64,000 nt of DNA from Nitrospirales bacterium (GCA_031315865.1 JALDRJ010000002.1:2206001-2270000), one strand, 5' to 3'; numbered from the stretch's first letter, positions 51,640-59,482 are shown. Notes: a model not told the origin generated them from the sequence alone. Translations and numbers: made by a program.

Positions 51640-52509
51640 ATGTCCAATGAAACACTAACCGTGATCGGTAAGATCGTTTCCGCATGGCGGTACCCCGTAA
51701 AGTCGATGATGGGTTCAGAACTCTCCACCGTGAAGGTGACGGAGCGAGGGGTGAGCGGTGATCGTGCTTACGCTATCCTCGACCGTTCAGAAGGGAAAAT
51801 CGCGACAGCAAAAAATCCGAAAAAATGGCCCACGCTTTTCGCCTTTTCCGCGAACCTATCAGAGTCGGCAGGGCAGTCGGGAACGAAGCCACAGGTTCAG
51901 ATGACCTTGCCTGATGGAACGGTTTTGAGTAGTGAATCTGACGATATTGATGCCAGGCTGTCGAAGGCTCTGGATCGTCAAGTGATGCTCGTGAAAGCCG
52001 AAAATGGCCGGATAGAAGGTGTGCAATCACCCCTTCCTTCCTCATGGTCCGCCGTATCCGAAGAATATTGGTCGGATGTGGAAGGTCCGGGTCAGCAGCA
52101 TACCGTCACGGATTTTAGGCTTCCCACGGGTACGTTTTTTGATGCAGCCATGGTGCATATGCTCACGACTGCGACGCTCGAACAGCTTCAAAACGGTTAT
52201 TCTGACGGACTATTTGCTCTGCAACGTTTCCGTCCCAATCTTGTCGTGGAGACCAAGGAAGAGAGAGCGGGATTTGTCGAAAATTCCTGGATCGGACAAA
52301 CGCTTCATATTGGCCATGCCGTGCGATTACGGGTGACTGGCCCATGTCCGCGCTGTGTCATGACGACCCTGGCTCAGGGAGATCTTCCCAAAGATCCCGA
52401 CATCTTGCGCACGGCGCTCAGACTCAACCAAGGCAATGTTGGTGTCTATGCCACCGTCCTGCAGGAGGGCGTGATTCAGGCAGGTGATGAAGTCAGACTT
52501 GCTGTCTGA
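51640..52509 (+). CDS. MOSC-domain protein (YcbX-like)
   Basis: The start is taken at the second of two ATGs (51640), 6 bp after AAGGAG; 51637 is equally possible. The 289-residue protein has a MOSC N-terminal beta-barrel (IVSAWRYPVKSMMGSELSTVKVTERGVSGDRAYAILD). The MOSC domain has the conserved Cys in GPCPRCVMTTLAQGDLPKDPDIL and GNVGVYATVLQEG. MOSC proteins carry or transfer sulfur and act with molybdenum-cofactor enzymes such as YiiM/YcbX or mARC. In this organism that could involve the Mo enzyme NxrA or detoxification; the partner is not known. It has its own unit after a strong terminator. Confidence 0.9.
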   Translation: MSNETLTVIGKIVSAWRYPVKSMMGSELSTVKVTERGVSGDRAYAILDRSEGKIATAKNPKKWPTLFAFSANLSESAGQSGTKPQVQMTLPDGTVLSSESDDIDARLSKALDRQVMLVKAENGRIEGVQSPLPSSWSAVSEEYWSDVEGPGQQHTVTDFRLPTGTFFDAAMVHMLTTATLEQLQNGYSDGLFALQRFRPNLVVETKEERAGFVENSWIGQTLHIGHAVRLRVTGPCPRCVMTTLAQGDLPKDPDILRTALRLNQGNVGVYATVLQEGVIQAGDEVRLAV

Positions 52510-52630
52510 TGAAAATTTTTCCTGTACGCTGCCCTGTCGTGATTCCGGCCTGCCTCTATTGACGCTGGGGCTAGAGCGCTGAGCGCGAGATTCTGTGCAG
52601 CCATCCCTGAATTCTGCTGCTTTGCTCTCG

Positions 52631-52960
52631 TCATGGTGAGGGTGTTGCCGAGTAGATGGGATGACGGTTGCCAGGAATAGTTTGGGGTGGTTGGGCGGCT
52701 TTTTCTCGTGTAGAATGGGTTGGGTCGGGTATTTTGATCCATTGCTCGGAGGTCGTGATACACAGGTATTCTAATTGCTTAAGGTTTAATGTCGAGACGC
52801 GGTGCCAATGTCCCTGACGATCCCGAATTTTCACTTGTCGAGCAAGAAGTTCTTGGAGGAGCGATTGCTGAAGATTCATCACTTGTTGCCTCCGTGGTTG
52901 GGTCATCAGCGCTAGCGAATCCAAGTAGGCCTTAGCGGGTGGGAGCAATCCATTGTGCAT
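52631..52960 (-). CDS. Hypothetical 109-residue protein
   Basis: A frame with protein-like composition (MHNGLLPPAKAYLDSLALM, QQSLLQELLARQVKIRDRQG, LNLKQLEYLCITTSEQWIK). It lacks a signal peptide or membrane helix and has no strong ribosome site. The C-terminal 30 residues (Pro-rich) look less protein-like. No family recognised. It lies just left of a repeat region. Confidence 0.45.
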   Translation of the reverse strand: MHNGLLPPAKAYLDSLALMTQPRRQQVMNLQQSLLQELLARQVKIRDRQGHWHRVSTLNLKQLEYLCITTSEQWIKIPDPTHSTREKAAQPPQTIPGNRHPIYSATPSP

Positions 52961-53026
52961 AATCTCACATCTCGAATGTGCGGAAGTTCTTTGAAGCGGT
53001 CATAGCCATAAATAAACGGGAGAGGG

Positions 53027-53235
53027 CCAGGGTGAAGGCCAAGGAGGTTGCAAGTCCTAATGCCTTCACCCTGGAAAATCCAAGGTCAGGAGGAAGAGCC
53101 CACCTTGGATGTCACAAACAGTACCTAGATGCCTTGTCCCGTCAGGTCATACGATCAATACCCACGCGATGCTCCCGTCACGTGGGCGCTCCCACCTTGG
53201 ATGTCATGAACAACAGAGCCGGTGCGTTGACTAGG
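53027..53235. repeat. Intergenic repeat element, copy 2
   Basis: It begins with a perfect 13-bp hairpin CCAGGGTGAAGGC/GCCTTCACCCTGG (53027-53039 and 53062-53074) around the conserved loop core AAGGAGGTTGCAAGTCC. It continues with further repeated pieces, including two copies of CCCACCTTGGATGTCA (53099 and 53191) and GATGCCTTGTCC. The same order recurs at 55364-55550, and the hairpin alone at 12584. Confidence 0.75.
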
Positions 53236-53287
53236 ACTATGTTGGAATGGCCCATAGAAAAGAAGCCCTCTGGGAAGAGCGTGAATA

Positions 53288-53836
53288 TTAATGCGAATGT
53301 CCTCGTTTTTCGAAATACTCGTCATAGCGATGGACATAGTCCTTGGCGTCGCCAAGCGGCAGGTGACAGCCCCGACATGCGGTATAATCCACGTCTAACC
53401 GGTCTCCATTGGGTTTGAATGCAGAGAATATCCAATCTCCATTTTTTAGCCCATCAGGAGCATGCATGCCCCATCCCTGGCCTTTCTGCATGACAAAGAT
53501 TTTGGCCAGACCATCTTTCATCAAATTCCCCTGCGTATCCTTCTCGAATTCGCCATTGGCGCCTTTCTTGGCGTTGAAGATTGCCATGACCAGGATTGAA
53601 CCATTCGCGAAGGGTTCTCCATGGTGGGCCTCGGCGCCGGTGGTATTGATGTACAGATCGCGCACGGCATCTGGCTTTTGAATGCCTTTCAAAAAGATTG
53701 GGAAGGACGTATAGTTCGTTGGAAAGGTCAGTTCTCCATCCTGAGGCATCCCTTCTGATTGTACCGCTGGTGTCATCGACATTGAGGTGCATCCAATGAA
53801 TACCAACATCATGCTCATTGCAACAAACTTTCGCAT
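53288..53836 (-). CDS. Cytochrome P460-family lipoprotein
   Basis: The 182-residue product has a lipobox (VFIGC, Cys16) and a beta-rich middle (FPTNYTSFPIFLKGIQKPDAVRDLYINTTGAEAHHGEPFANGSILVMA..., read in parts). A C-terminal heme c site follows, CRGCH at 154-158, in TACRGCHLPLGDAKDYVHRYDEYF. This order is that of the cytochrome P460/c'-beta family, which binds NO or oxidises hydroxylamine in nitrogen-cycle bacteria. The ATG follows AAAGGAGG. With a periplasmic lipid anchor it may detoxify NO or related intermediates made during nitrite turnover. The Lys-heme cross-link typical of true P460 cannot be judged. Confidence 0.88.
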   Translation of the reverse strand: MRKFVAMSMMLVFIGCTSMSMTPAVQSEGMPQDGELTFPTNYTSFPIFLKGIQKPDAVRDLYINTTGAEAHHGEPFANGSILVMAIFNAKKGANGEFEKDTQGNLMKDGLAKIFVMQKGQGWGMHAPDGLKNGDWIFSAFKPNGDRLDVDYTACRGCHLPLGDAKDYVHRYDEYFEKRGHSH

Positions 53837-54012
53837 ACCCTAAGACCTCCTTTTATTTCGTAATAAAAATGCAAGAGTGCAGGTGGCATCCGTAACGATG
53901 TCCGTCCTCAGCACACTCAACGTTCGGTTCACCATACTGCGTATCTTTATTGGCTGTCTACTTACGTATACATACATATGCAACGGTTTTGGACATATCA
54001 TCGGCTCCGTCA
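53837..54012. other. Gap between two minus-strand genes
   Basis: Contains the promoter region of the cytochrome P460 gene. I could not assign hexamers with confidence. Confidence 0.35.
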
Positions 54013-54765
54013 TCAGGGATAGGCCGTTGGAACGTAAAAATTCAATGGATTCATCGCGTGATAACTGACATTCGAATGTACGCCTGCCTCGGGATTGACA
54101 TAGCCCCCGACATATCCCGTCTCATGTCGAATGACGAATTCCTGGGGACTCAGATGATTGTTATGTTGACGCACAAGTCTCTGGTACAGAAGTTTTCCGG
54201 CTTCAATGCGGAGGATTTTGTCGTCGGTCTCATATGCGATCTTCGTCGGATAAGGGCGGCACGCATCAACGGCGGCATTGAGAATCCGGTGGATGTGCAG
54301 GAACGTGTTGAGCGCGAGTTGGGCGAGGCGCTGCTGTTCACGTGGTTGCTGCTTAATGAAGTCGGGACGTGACAGTCCCTTGGGGGCAGAGTCTTGAAAA
54401 ATAATTCCATGTCGTGAGTCGAAGGCGATGGCTCCGTTCGCGATGCGACCGTTGGTGAGATCGGCCATGCTCAAGTAATGGACATAGTCCTTGTGTCTTG
54501 CATCTTCTGAGTTGCGGGGAACGTATTGTCCCGGGACTCTTTTCAATACTAAATCCCGATGTCGTGCGACTTGAATATGGATCGAGGCACGCTCCCCTTT
54601 CCCTTTGCACATCATCGGACTGAACGGCTTGGCGGCCAGACGGAGCGGAAGCACATGGTCAGCGTGCACGGCGGCGGGTAGCCCGTTGATGACCAGGAGG
54701 CCCACCGCGATGACGAGGATGGCCTGTCTGCAGGTTGAACGTAGTTTGCCAGAGGTGAACGGCAT
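54013..54765 (-). CDS. Exported protein of unknown function
   Basis: The start ATG (54763-54765) follows GAGGAG. The 250-residue product has a signal peptide (AILVIAVGLLVINGLPAAVHA). The mature part contains PMMCKGKGERASIHIQVARHRDLVLKRVP, LAQLALNTFLHIHRILNAAVDACRPYP and a Gly/Asn/Tyr-rich end. I recognise no family. Two Cys (in MMCKG and DACRPY) may form a disulfide. It lies between the cytochrome P460 gene and the small His/Cys gene, so an envelope redox role is possible. Confidence 0.7.
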   Translation of the reverse strand: MPFTSGKLRSTCRQAILVIAVGLLVINGLPAAVHADHVLPLRLAAKPFSPMMCKGKGERASIHIQVARHRDLVLKRVPGQYVPRNSEDARHKDYVHYLSMADLTNGRIANGAIAFDSRHGIIFQDSAPKGLSRPDFIKQQPREQQRLAQLALNTFLHIHRILNAAVDACRPYPTKIAYETDDKILRIEAGKLLYQRLVRQHNNHLSPQEFVIRHETGYVGGYVNPEAGVHSNVSYHAMNPLNFYVPTAYP

Positions 54766-54888
54766 AATGATGCTCCTCTTTTGTGACGCAAATAACCAGG
54801 AAATCGTGGAGCGAAGGCGAAGAAGTCTTCGCCTCGCATCCATCATGTCTGGACATGACAGAAAGGATGATCGGGACTTTGTTTGGAG

Positions 54889-55218
54889 TTACGAGAAGAG
54901 AGCAGAGGGAGGACTGCGGGAATTGACTGTTCGATCGATAGTATGAGGTATTTGATGGCTCAGGGCGCTGACGAGTGGCGAAACCTGGTCGGCACATTGG
55001 GCAATGTAGAATTGTGGAGATTGAATGGTCGAGCCAGCCTTGCAGGCCCAGTCGCACCAGGATTGTGTATGGGTTTGGTGAGAGTGGTGATCACTCAAGC
55101 CATGGTAGGCGATGGAGCTTGTCAGAACGGTACTGACCAGAAAAAAACATAGAGAAACCGTCAACGCCAGGAAACATGACGCTTTGTGTATTCTTCGATT
55201 CTGTCGGAAAAAGCTCAT
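54889..55218 (-). CDS. Small His/Cys membrane protein, copy 2
   Basis: This 109-residue protein has one N-terminal helix (CFLALTVSLCFFLVSTVLTSS). A His cluster (HHSHQTH, residues 44-50) is followed by SWCDWACKAGS (Cys55, Cys59) and a C-terminal NSRSPPSALF tail. It matches the proteins at 8059 and 55997 in this order of elements. A shared promoter block lies 72 bp upstream. Metal or redox function is inferred only. The start ATG has no good ribosome site. Confidence 0.68.
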   Translation of the reverse strand: MSFFRQNRRIHKASCFLALTVSLCFFLVSTVLTSSIAYHGLSDHHSHQTHTQSWCDWACKAGSTIQSPQFYIAQCADQVSPLVSALSHQIPHTIDRTVNSRSPPSALFS

Positions 55219-55265
55219 GATAATCTGCGTTCGGACTGCCCGTGCTTATTACATCGTTTTTTGTA

Positions 55266-55319
55266 AGCTTAGCGGAGATTGGCGTTGTGGTCTACTGACG
55301 CCTGCCAAACGATGCAACA
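55266..55319 (-). promoter_or_regulatory. Shared 30-bp promoter block, copy B
   Basis: The 30-mer at 55290-55319 reads on the minus strand TGTTGCATCGTT, TGGCAG, GCGTCAGTAGAC. TAGACC is followed after 17 bp by TAAGCT (55266-55271). It precedes the second small His/Cys gene. Confidence 0.6.
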
Positions 55320-55363
55320 GATAATGCTTTGGGAGAGGTTGCCAAAGGAACGTAGAAATGATT

Positions 55364-55550
55364 CAGGGTGAAGGCCAAGGAGGTTGCCAGTCCCAATGCC
55401 TCCACCCTGGTATGTCTAAGGCCATATGACTAGTCGACTTCTGATGTCACGAACGGCGGCGTCGATGCCTTGTCCTGACAGGTCACATGATCAAGACCCA
55501 TGCGACGGACCTGACGCGTTGACTAGTCCCACTTTGGATGTCACGATTCG
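55364..55550. repeat. Intergenic repeat element, copy 3
   Basis: The hairpin CAGGGTGAAGGC/GCCTCCACCCTG (one mismatch; 55364-55410) has the conserved loop core (AAGGAGGTTGC, CAGTCC). It is followed by the same downstream pieces as copy 2: GATGTCACGAAC, GATGCCTTGTCC, GACCCATGCGA, GCGTTGACTAG and CCCACTTTGGATGTCAC. No gene is seen from 55320 to 55620 apart from this element. Confidence 0.75.
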
Positions 55551-55620
55551 TTCAAGTGTTTTGGTCAACGCCCGTCCATTGACGGGCGATCGAGCTTAGA
55601 GAGCTTGCGAGGGTCGCTAT

Positions 55621-55827
55621 CTAACGTGAACCTGCGAATGCAGGTTCCCAGTGCTCTTTACGGTTGTCTTGAACCAGTGTATTCACCGACGCTCGAAAAA
55701 TTCGAAGGCTGCCTTTGCCGATCTTTGTCGCTTCCAGCCGTCCTTCATCGACCCACCGATAAATTGTCCAGCGGCTGACGTTAAGGGCTTGCGCGGCTTC
55801 GCCAACCCGTAAGAGTTGTTTGTCCAT
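55621..55827 (-). CDS. Excisionase/MerR-type helix-turn-helix protein
   Basis: A 68-residue HTH_17-type protein (LLRVGEAAQALNVSRWTIYRWVDEGRLEATKIGKGSLRI), the form used by excisionases and small DNA-binding regulators. The ATG follows GAGGAG. The last residues (EPAFAGSR) come from a repeat that forms a palindrome at 55628-55647, so the original C-terminus may have been changed. No integrase is nearby. It could be a remnant of a mobile element or a stand-alone regulator. Confidence 0.7.
   Translation of the reverse strand: MDKQLLRVGEAAQALNVSRWTIYRWVDEGRLEATKIGKGSLRIFRASVNTLVQDNRKEHWEPAFAGSR
55628..55647. repeat. REP-like palindrome
   Basis: GAACCTGC-GAAT-GCAGGTTC is a perfect 8-bp palindrome inside the 3' end of the excisionase-like gene. 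It resembles the hairpins of bacterial REP elements, which often encode PAFAG-type tails when read through. Confidence 0.5.
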
Positions 55828-55996
55828 ATTCTCGAATCTCCTCTCCGAAAATCATAAGGAAGGAATGTTGGCTGCATCACATTGCTTGGATTTCTTGAAG
55901 ATCAACAGGCCTTCAAGTTCCACGAGACGCTAGACCCACCGACTCTTCAAAGAAAAAGATCAGGAGCCAGTCATACAACCGTCATGTGACACGTGA
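55828..55996. other. Short gap, nothing definite
   Basis: No gene or clear regulatory element seen. Confidence 0.3.
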
Positions 55997-56344
55997 CTAC
56001 AAAGAAAAGATCGTTTGAGGCGGTCCACGAGACCGGATAGAACGGACGGGCTGATGAAAGGAAGTCAGAGTCGCATACGAGACCTGAGCGATAACGAGTA
56101 GATCGGGTTTGATTTCTGAGCCGTCAACAATTTGCCCAGTGGATGTCTGAAAACCCACTTGGCAGGCCCATACGCAGAGCGTCTGATGACTGGCGTCGTG
56201 TTGAGTTTGGTGCGGGCTTTCGTGAGAAGAGCCCGGAGGGGCGAACATGCAAAACGATGCAGCCCCGATGAGAAAGAGATATAGGGATGAAAGAAGCAGA
56301 CCTCCAATCCCTAGGAACCGAATATGTGAAGAACGTTTTATCAC
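55997..56344 (-). CDS. Small His/Cys membrane protein, copy 3
   Basis: 115 residues: an N-terminal helix (FLGIGGLLLSSLYLFLIGAASF) and a His-rich run (HESPHQTQHDASHQTLCVWACQVGF) with Cys57 and Cys61 in C-x3-C. A short hydrophobic part and a tail SRGPPQTIFSL follow. It is the last gene of the TonB-ExbB-ExbD operon, 9 bp after exbD. Its association with a complete TonB system, while copy 1 sits with a receptor, supports a role in TonB-linked import, perhaps of a metal. Confidence 0.72.
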   Translation of the reverse strand: MIKRSSHIRFLGIGGLLLSSLYLFLIGAASFCMFAPPGSSHESPHQTQHDASHQTLCVWACQVGFQTSTGQIVDGSEIKPDLLVIAQVSYATLTSFHQPVRSIRSRGPPQTIFSL

Positions 56345-56353
56345 GACAACATG

Positions 56354-56770
56354 TTACTCGTCTGGAGTGTTTTCGGGCTTCGTGGCGATCGCCATGTTGG
56401 GAATGCCACTCAACCGGACCCTGTCCATGACCTTGACGACCACTCCATGATCCACGTGCTCATCGGCGTTGATGACCACTGACGGGTCCGAATCTTTTGG
56501 GCGTGCCTGTTGGAGCTGGTCGCCTAGCTGGTCAAGCGTAATCGCTTTTTTATTGAAAAACAAGTCCCCCTGATCCGTGATCGTTAACGAGATCTGTTCT
56601 TTGACATTGTCGGTCGTCGAACCGGCTTCTGGCAGGTTGACCGGCATGCCACGTTGCATCGTCATGGAGAGCGTCGCAATCATGAAAAAGACGAGAAGAA
56701 AAAACATCGTATCGATCATAGGAATGATTTCGATTCGAGCTTTCTTTTTGGCCGCCGCTGGAAATTTCAT
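56354..56770 (-). CDS. exbD: ExbD-type TonB-system subunit
   Basis: 138 residues: a short N-terminal cytoplasmic part, one membrane helix (EIIPMIDTMFFLLVFFMIATLSM) with the functional Asp in MIDTMFFLL, and a periplasmic domain (VNLPEAGS, LTITDQGDLFFNKKAITLDQL, VVINADEHVDHGVVVKVMDRVRLSGIPNMAIAT). It works with ExbB to use the proton gradient for TonB movement. It starts 35 bp after the exbB stop. Confidence 0.94.
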   Translation of the reverse strand: MKFPAAAKKKARIEIIPMIDTMFFLLVFFMIATLSMTMQRGMPVNLPEAGSTTDNVKEQISLTITDQGDLFFNKKAITLDQLGDQLQQARPKDSDPSVVINADEHVDHGVVVKVMDRVRLSGIPNMAIATKPENTPDE

Positions 56771-56805
56771 CGTGAGAGCCGATTGCCAGAACTATCGCCG
56801 CCTGT

Positions 56806-57465
56806 TCATGGGGCTTGATGCTGAATTGGTGCTTGGTGTTCGACCGACGCATATGTCGATTGATGATGAGGGTGACGTACCTGCGCGGCGAGAGCGGATT
56901 CGAGCTGCGTCGCATATTGTTCGATACGTTCGGTCATTTGTTCAACTTTCGCATGAAAATAGTTGTAGGGAATTAAGGTCGTGACGGCCACGAATATGCC
57001 CGCCGCCGTACAGATCAAGGCCTCTGCAATCCCTCCGGTCACGGCATGAGGCTGGCCTAATCCGGACTCAGCCATGATCCCGAATGAATCGATCATCCCG
57101 ACGATTGTCCCCAGTAATCCTAAGAGGGGGCCAAGGGTAATGATCGTATCCAGGACCGATAGGCCTCGTTTCAAACGGGCCAGCTCAGCCAGTCCTGCGG
57201 CTTCCATGGCTTTGTCAGGAAGCTCTTCCCGGTTCATGATGCCGGCTGCGAGGACACGCAGAAGCGGTTGAGCGTGCTGGTCCGCAAGGGCAAGCGCATC
57301 CGTAAACTTACCTTTTTCGGACAAGGCCACCATTTGGCTGGCTTCCTGAGTTTTTCCCGTACCTCGAAATTGCAACAACCGTTCAAACACGATAGTCATC
57401 CCGATGACAGAGCACGCAAGGATCGGGAGCATCATCCAGCCACCTGCCATTAGCATTTGCATCAT
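56806..57465 (-). CDS. exbB: ExbB-type TonB-system subunit
   Basis: 220 residues from ATG 57463-57465. The channel helices are GGWMMLPILACSVIGMTIVFERLL, DTIITLGPLLGLLGTIVGMIDSFG and VAEALICTAAGIFVAVTTLIPYNYF (first residue differs). It is very close to the orphan ExbB at 10381. A His-rich tail (HPHHQSTYASVEHQ) is extra. It lies between tonB and exbD, forming the complete proton-driven motor. Confidence 0.93.
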   Translation of the reverse strand: MMQMLMAGGWMMLPILACSVIGMTIVFERLLQFRGTGKTQEASQMVALSEKGKFTDALALADQHAQPLLRVLAAGIMNREELPDKAMEAAGLAELARLKRGLSVLDTIITLGPLLGLLGTIVGMIDSFGIMAESGLGQPHAVTGGIAEALICTAAGIFVAVTTLIPYNYFHAKVEQMTERIEQYATQLESALAAQVRHPHHQSTYASVEHQAPIQHQAP

Positions 57466-57481
57466 AGGTTCTTGGTCTTTC

Positions 57482-58396
57482 TCAACGTTGAAGTCCGAAT
57501 TTGAGTGGCACCTGCAAGTATTTTTCCACCGGGAAGTTTCCGTCCATGGCAGGAGCAAAACGCCACTGCCGGATGGCTTCCATGGCCGCATCGTCCAACA
57601 CTTGATGTCCGCTACTTTTTTGAATCGTGACGTGATCTGGTATTCCATCCGTTCGCACGAGGATTTTGACGAGGACCGTGCCTTCCCATCCTTGCTCTTT
57701 CGCTAAGCGGGGGTAGACCGGACGAACTGAATGGCGAACGCGGATTTTGGCTAATCCGTTCCCACCGGATACCGGTGGAGTAGCCACCAGACGTCTTGAG
57801 CGAGTGGCTTGTGTCGTTGATGGCGCCGTATGGATTGCTTGAACGTGTGAAGATAACGCACGGGTCTGGGTTATTTTCGAGGCTTTCGTAGTCAGCATAG
57901 GTGAAGCTGAGGGAAGCGCTGCCTCAGTTGCGGTCGAACGTTTCACCATCTTGGTCGCGTGTTGAGCGAATAACGCATCCGCGGCCTTGGTATCTTTCAG
58001 CACTCGTGGTTTGTGAGATAGCTGCCGGTGGTCTTCTGCCGGAGGCGTCGGCTTGAATGCGACAGCAGGAGTGGTCATAAGTGGCTGAGCCTGACTCAGC
58101 GCGGGTGGCGAGGGAGTTGAAACGGGCTGTGAGGCGGTAGCACGAGAAGGCTGGCGCATAGGAGGTGGAGCGACCGGTTCTTGCGCGTCTTCGCTAGATG
58201 GAAGGGAGTCAGCCGGAACCTCAGCCGGCACAAGGGTCACCTGGACCAACTGAACGGTTTCCACTGGAGGCTCTGCCTGGTACCACATTTGAAGCCCCGC
58301 CAAGAGCCCTGCATGCAGGGTCAGAGAAGCCACCACGCAGAACAGCACCTTCCGCGATGTGAGGTCCGGTGGCATGAGGACTGTTGTTGTGCTCAT
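57482..58396 (-). CDS. tonB: TonB energy transducer
   Basis: 304 residues: an N-terminal helix with the Ser-His core (VASLTLHAGLLAGLQMW), a Pro-rich spacer (about residues 60-200) and a C-terminal TonB domain. The latter contains RPVYPRLAKEQGWEGTVLVKILV, IQKSSGHQVLDDAAMEAIRQWRFAP and ends VPLKFGLQR. It should span the periplasm and touch receptor TonB boxes. Its start overlaps the TPR gene stop by 4 bp. Together with exbB, exbD, the second TonB-like gene and the TPR gene it forms one operon. Confidence 0.95.
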   Translation of the reverse strand: MSTTTVLMPPDLTSRKVLFCVVASLTLHAGLLAGLQMWYQAEPPVETVQLVQVTLVPAEVPADSLPSSEDAQEPVAPPPMRQPSRATASQPVSTPSPPALSQAQPLMTTPAVAFKPTPPAEDHRQLSHKPRVLKDTKAADALFAQHATKMVKRSTATEAALPSASPMLTTKASKITQTRALSSHVQAIHTAPSTTQATRSRRLVATPPVSGGNGLAKIRVRHSVRPVYPRLAKEQGWEGTVLVKILVRTDGIPDHVTIQKSSGHQVLDDAAMEAIRQWRFAPAMDGNFPVEKYLQVPLKFGLQR

Positions 58397-59451
58397 GATT
58401 TGACTTTTTCGATCAATTTTTCAATGCGTTCATCCGTCCCGCCACGCTTCAAAAATTCTTCATATTGCCGCAAGGCTTTTTCCGTGTCCTTCTGGTGAAA
58501 TTCATAAAAGACCCCAAGATTGTAATAGGCGTCGAGTAAATTCGGGTCCAATGAAATCGCTGTTTGATACGCCGTTTCGGCTTCTTCGAATCGTTTGAGG
58601 GACGCCAGCACGACACCTAAATTGAGATGGGCCTCTGGATTTTGAGGCGTCAGTTCAATGACTTTGGTGAAGTGTTCCGCGGCCTGCTGGCTGTTTCCTT
58701 GTTCCTGGTACAGAAATCCCAGGGCATAATGAGGCGCCAATGCGTTCCCGTCTATCGCGATGGCTTGTTCGTAGGCCTCGATCGCGGCGTTCTTCTGTTG
58801 CTGTCGCTCGGCGATTTCTCCTTGTAGCAGCCATCCGTCGAGGTGGTTCGGCTTGATTTTGTGTAATTGTCTCAGAAAATCTTGAGCTTGTGCCGACTCT
58901 CCGAGTCGATTCTGCCAGTAGGCGAGTTTGTACAGAATCTCCGGTTGACGAGGCTGGAGTTCCAAGGTTCGTGAGAGGGCGTGGATGGCTTTTTGAGGCT
59001 CCTGGGTCTGTTCATAAAGATGAGCTAATGCGAGCTGGGCTTCGTGAAAACGCGGGTATAATTCGAGCGCTTTCTTATAGGCTTGTTCCGCCTCCACCGT
59101 CTTTTGCTGATGGAGGAGAACCGTGCCGAGGTCCAAATGTGCACGTGCGAAGTTTGGATAATAGGAAACCGCTTGCTGCAAAGCTTCGATGGCTTTCTCT
59201 GGCTGCTTGAGCTCGGTGAAGTAGACGAGGCCGAGTAAATGGTGTGCCTCCGCGAAATGCGGGTATGCGCGAATCGCCGCCTGAAGAGATTGTACCGCCT
59301 GTTCGTACTGACCCTGTTGCATGAGTTTGTGCGCCTGATTAAAGCGGTTCAGTGCTTCGTCTGCGAACGTGGTGACGGGCGACAGGAGACAAATCAGGCA
59401 TGCGAGAATCCCAAAGCGTCGAAGCAGGGAAACAGATGGATGCATAATCAT
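58393..59451 (-). CDS. Exported TPR-repeat protein of the TonB operon
   Basis: 352 residues: a signal segment (RRFGILACLICLLSPVTTFA) and about nine tetratricopeptide repeats (for example ALNRFNQAHKLMQQGQYEQAV, KAIEALQQAVSYYPNFARAHLDLG). It is paralogous to the TPR protein at 565-1656, with the same C-terminal block (EEFLKRGGTDERIEKLIEKV). Position between two TonB genes suggests that it scaffolds TonB complexes or receptors in the periplasm. Function not proved. Confidence 0.9.
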   Translation of the reverse strand: MIMHPSVSLLRRFGILACLICLLSPVTTFADEALNRFNQAHKLMQQGQYEQAVQSLQAAIRAYPHFAEAHHLLGLVYFTELKQPEKAIEALQQAVSYYPNFARAHLDLGTVLLHQQKTVEAEQAYKKALELYPRFHEAQLALAHLYEQTQEPQKAIHALSRTLELQPRQPEILYKLAYWQNRLGESAQAQDFLRQLHKIKPNHLDGWLLQGEIAERQQQKNAAIEAYEQAIAIDGNALAPHYALGFLYQEQGNSQQAAEHFTKVIELTPQNPEAHLNLGVVLASLKRFEEAETAYQTAISLDPNLLDAYYNLGVFYEFHQKDTEKALRQYEEFLKRGGTDERIEKLIEKVKS

Positions 59452-59482
59452 GTGAACGGTACCCTTGGCAGAGAGCGGTGAA

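Noticed and set aside
12408-53074. Shared peptide VKAKEVASPN in frames near 12590 and 53035
   Set aside because: The identity comes from the intergenic hairpin repeat read in the same frame, not from a protein motif.
55621-55827. Prophage or integrative element around the excisionase-like gene
   Set aside because: No integrase, attachment repeats, tRNA or phage genes nearby.
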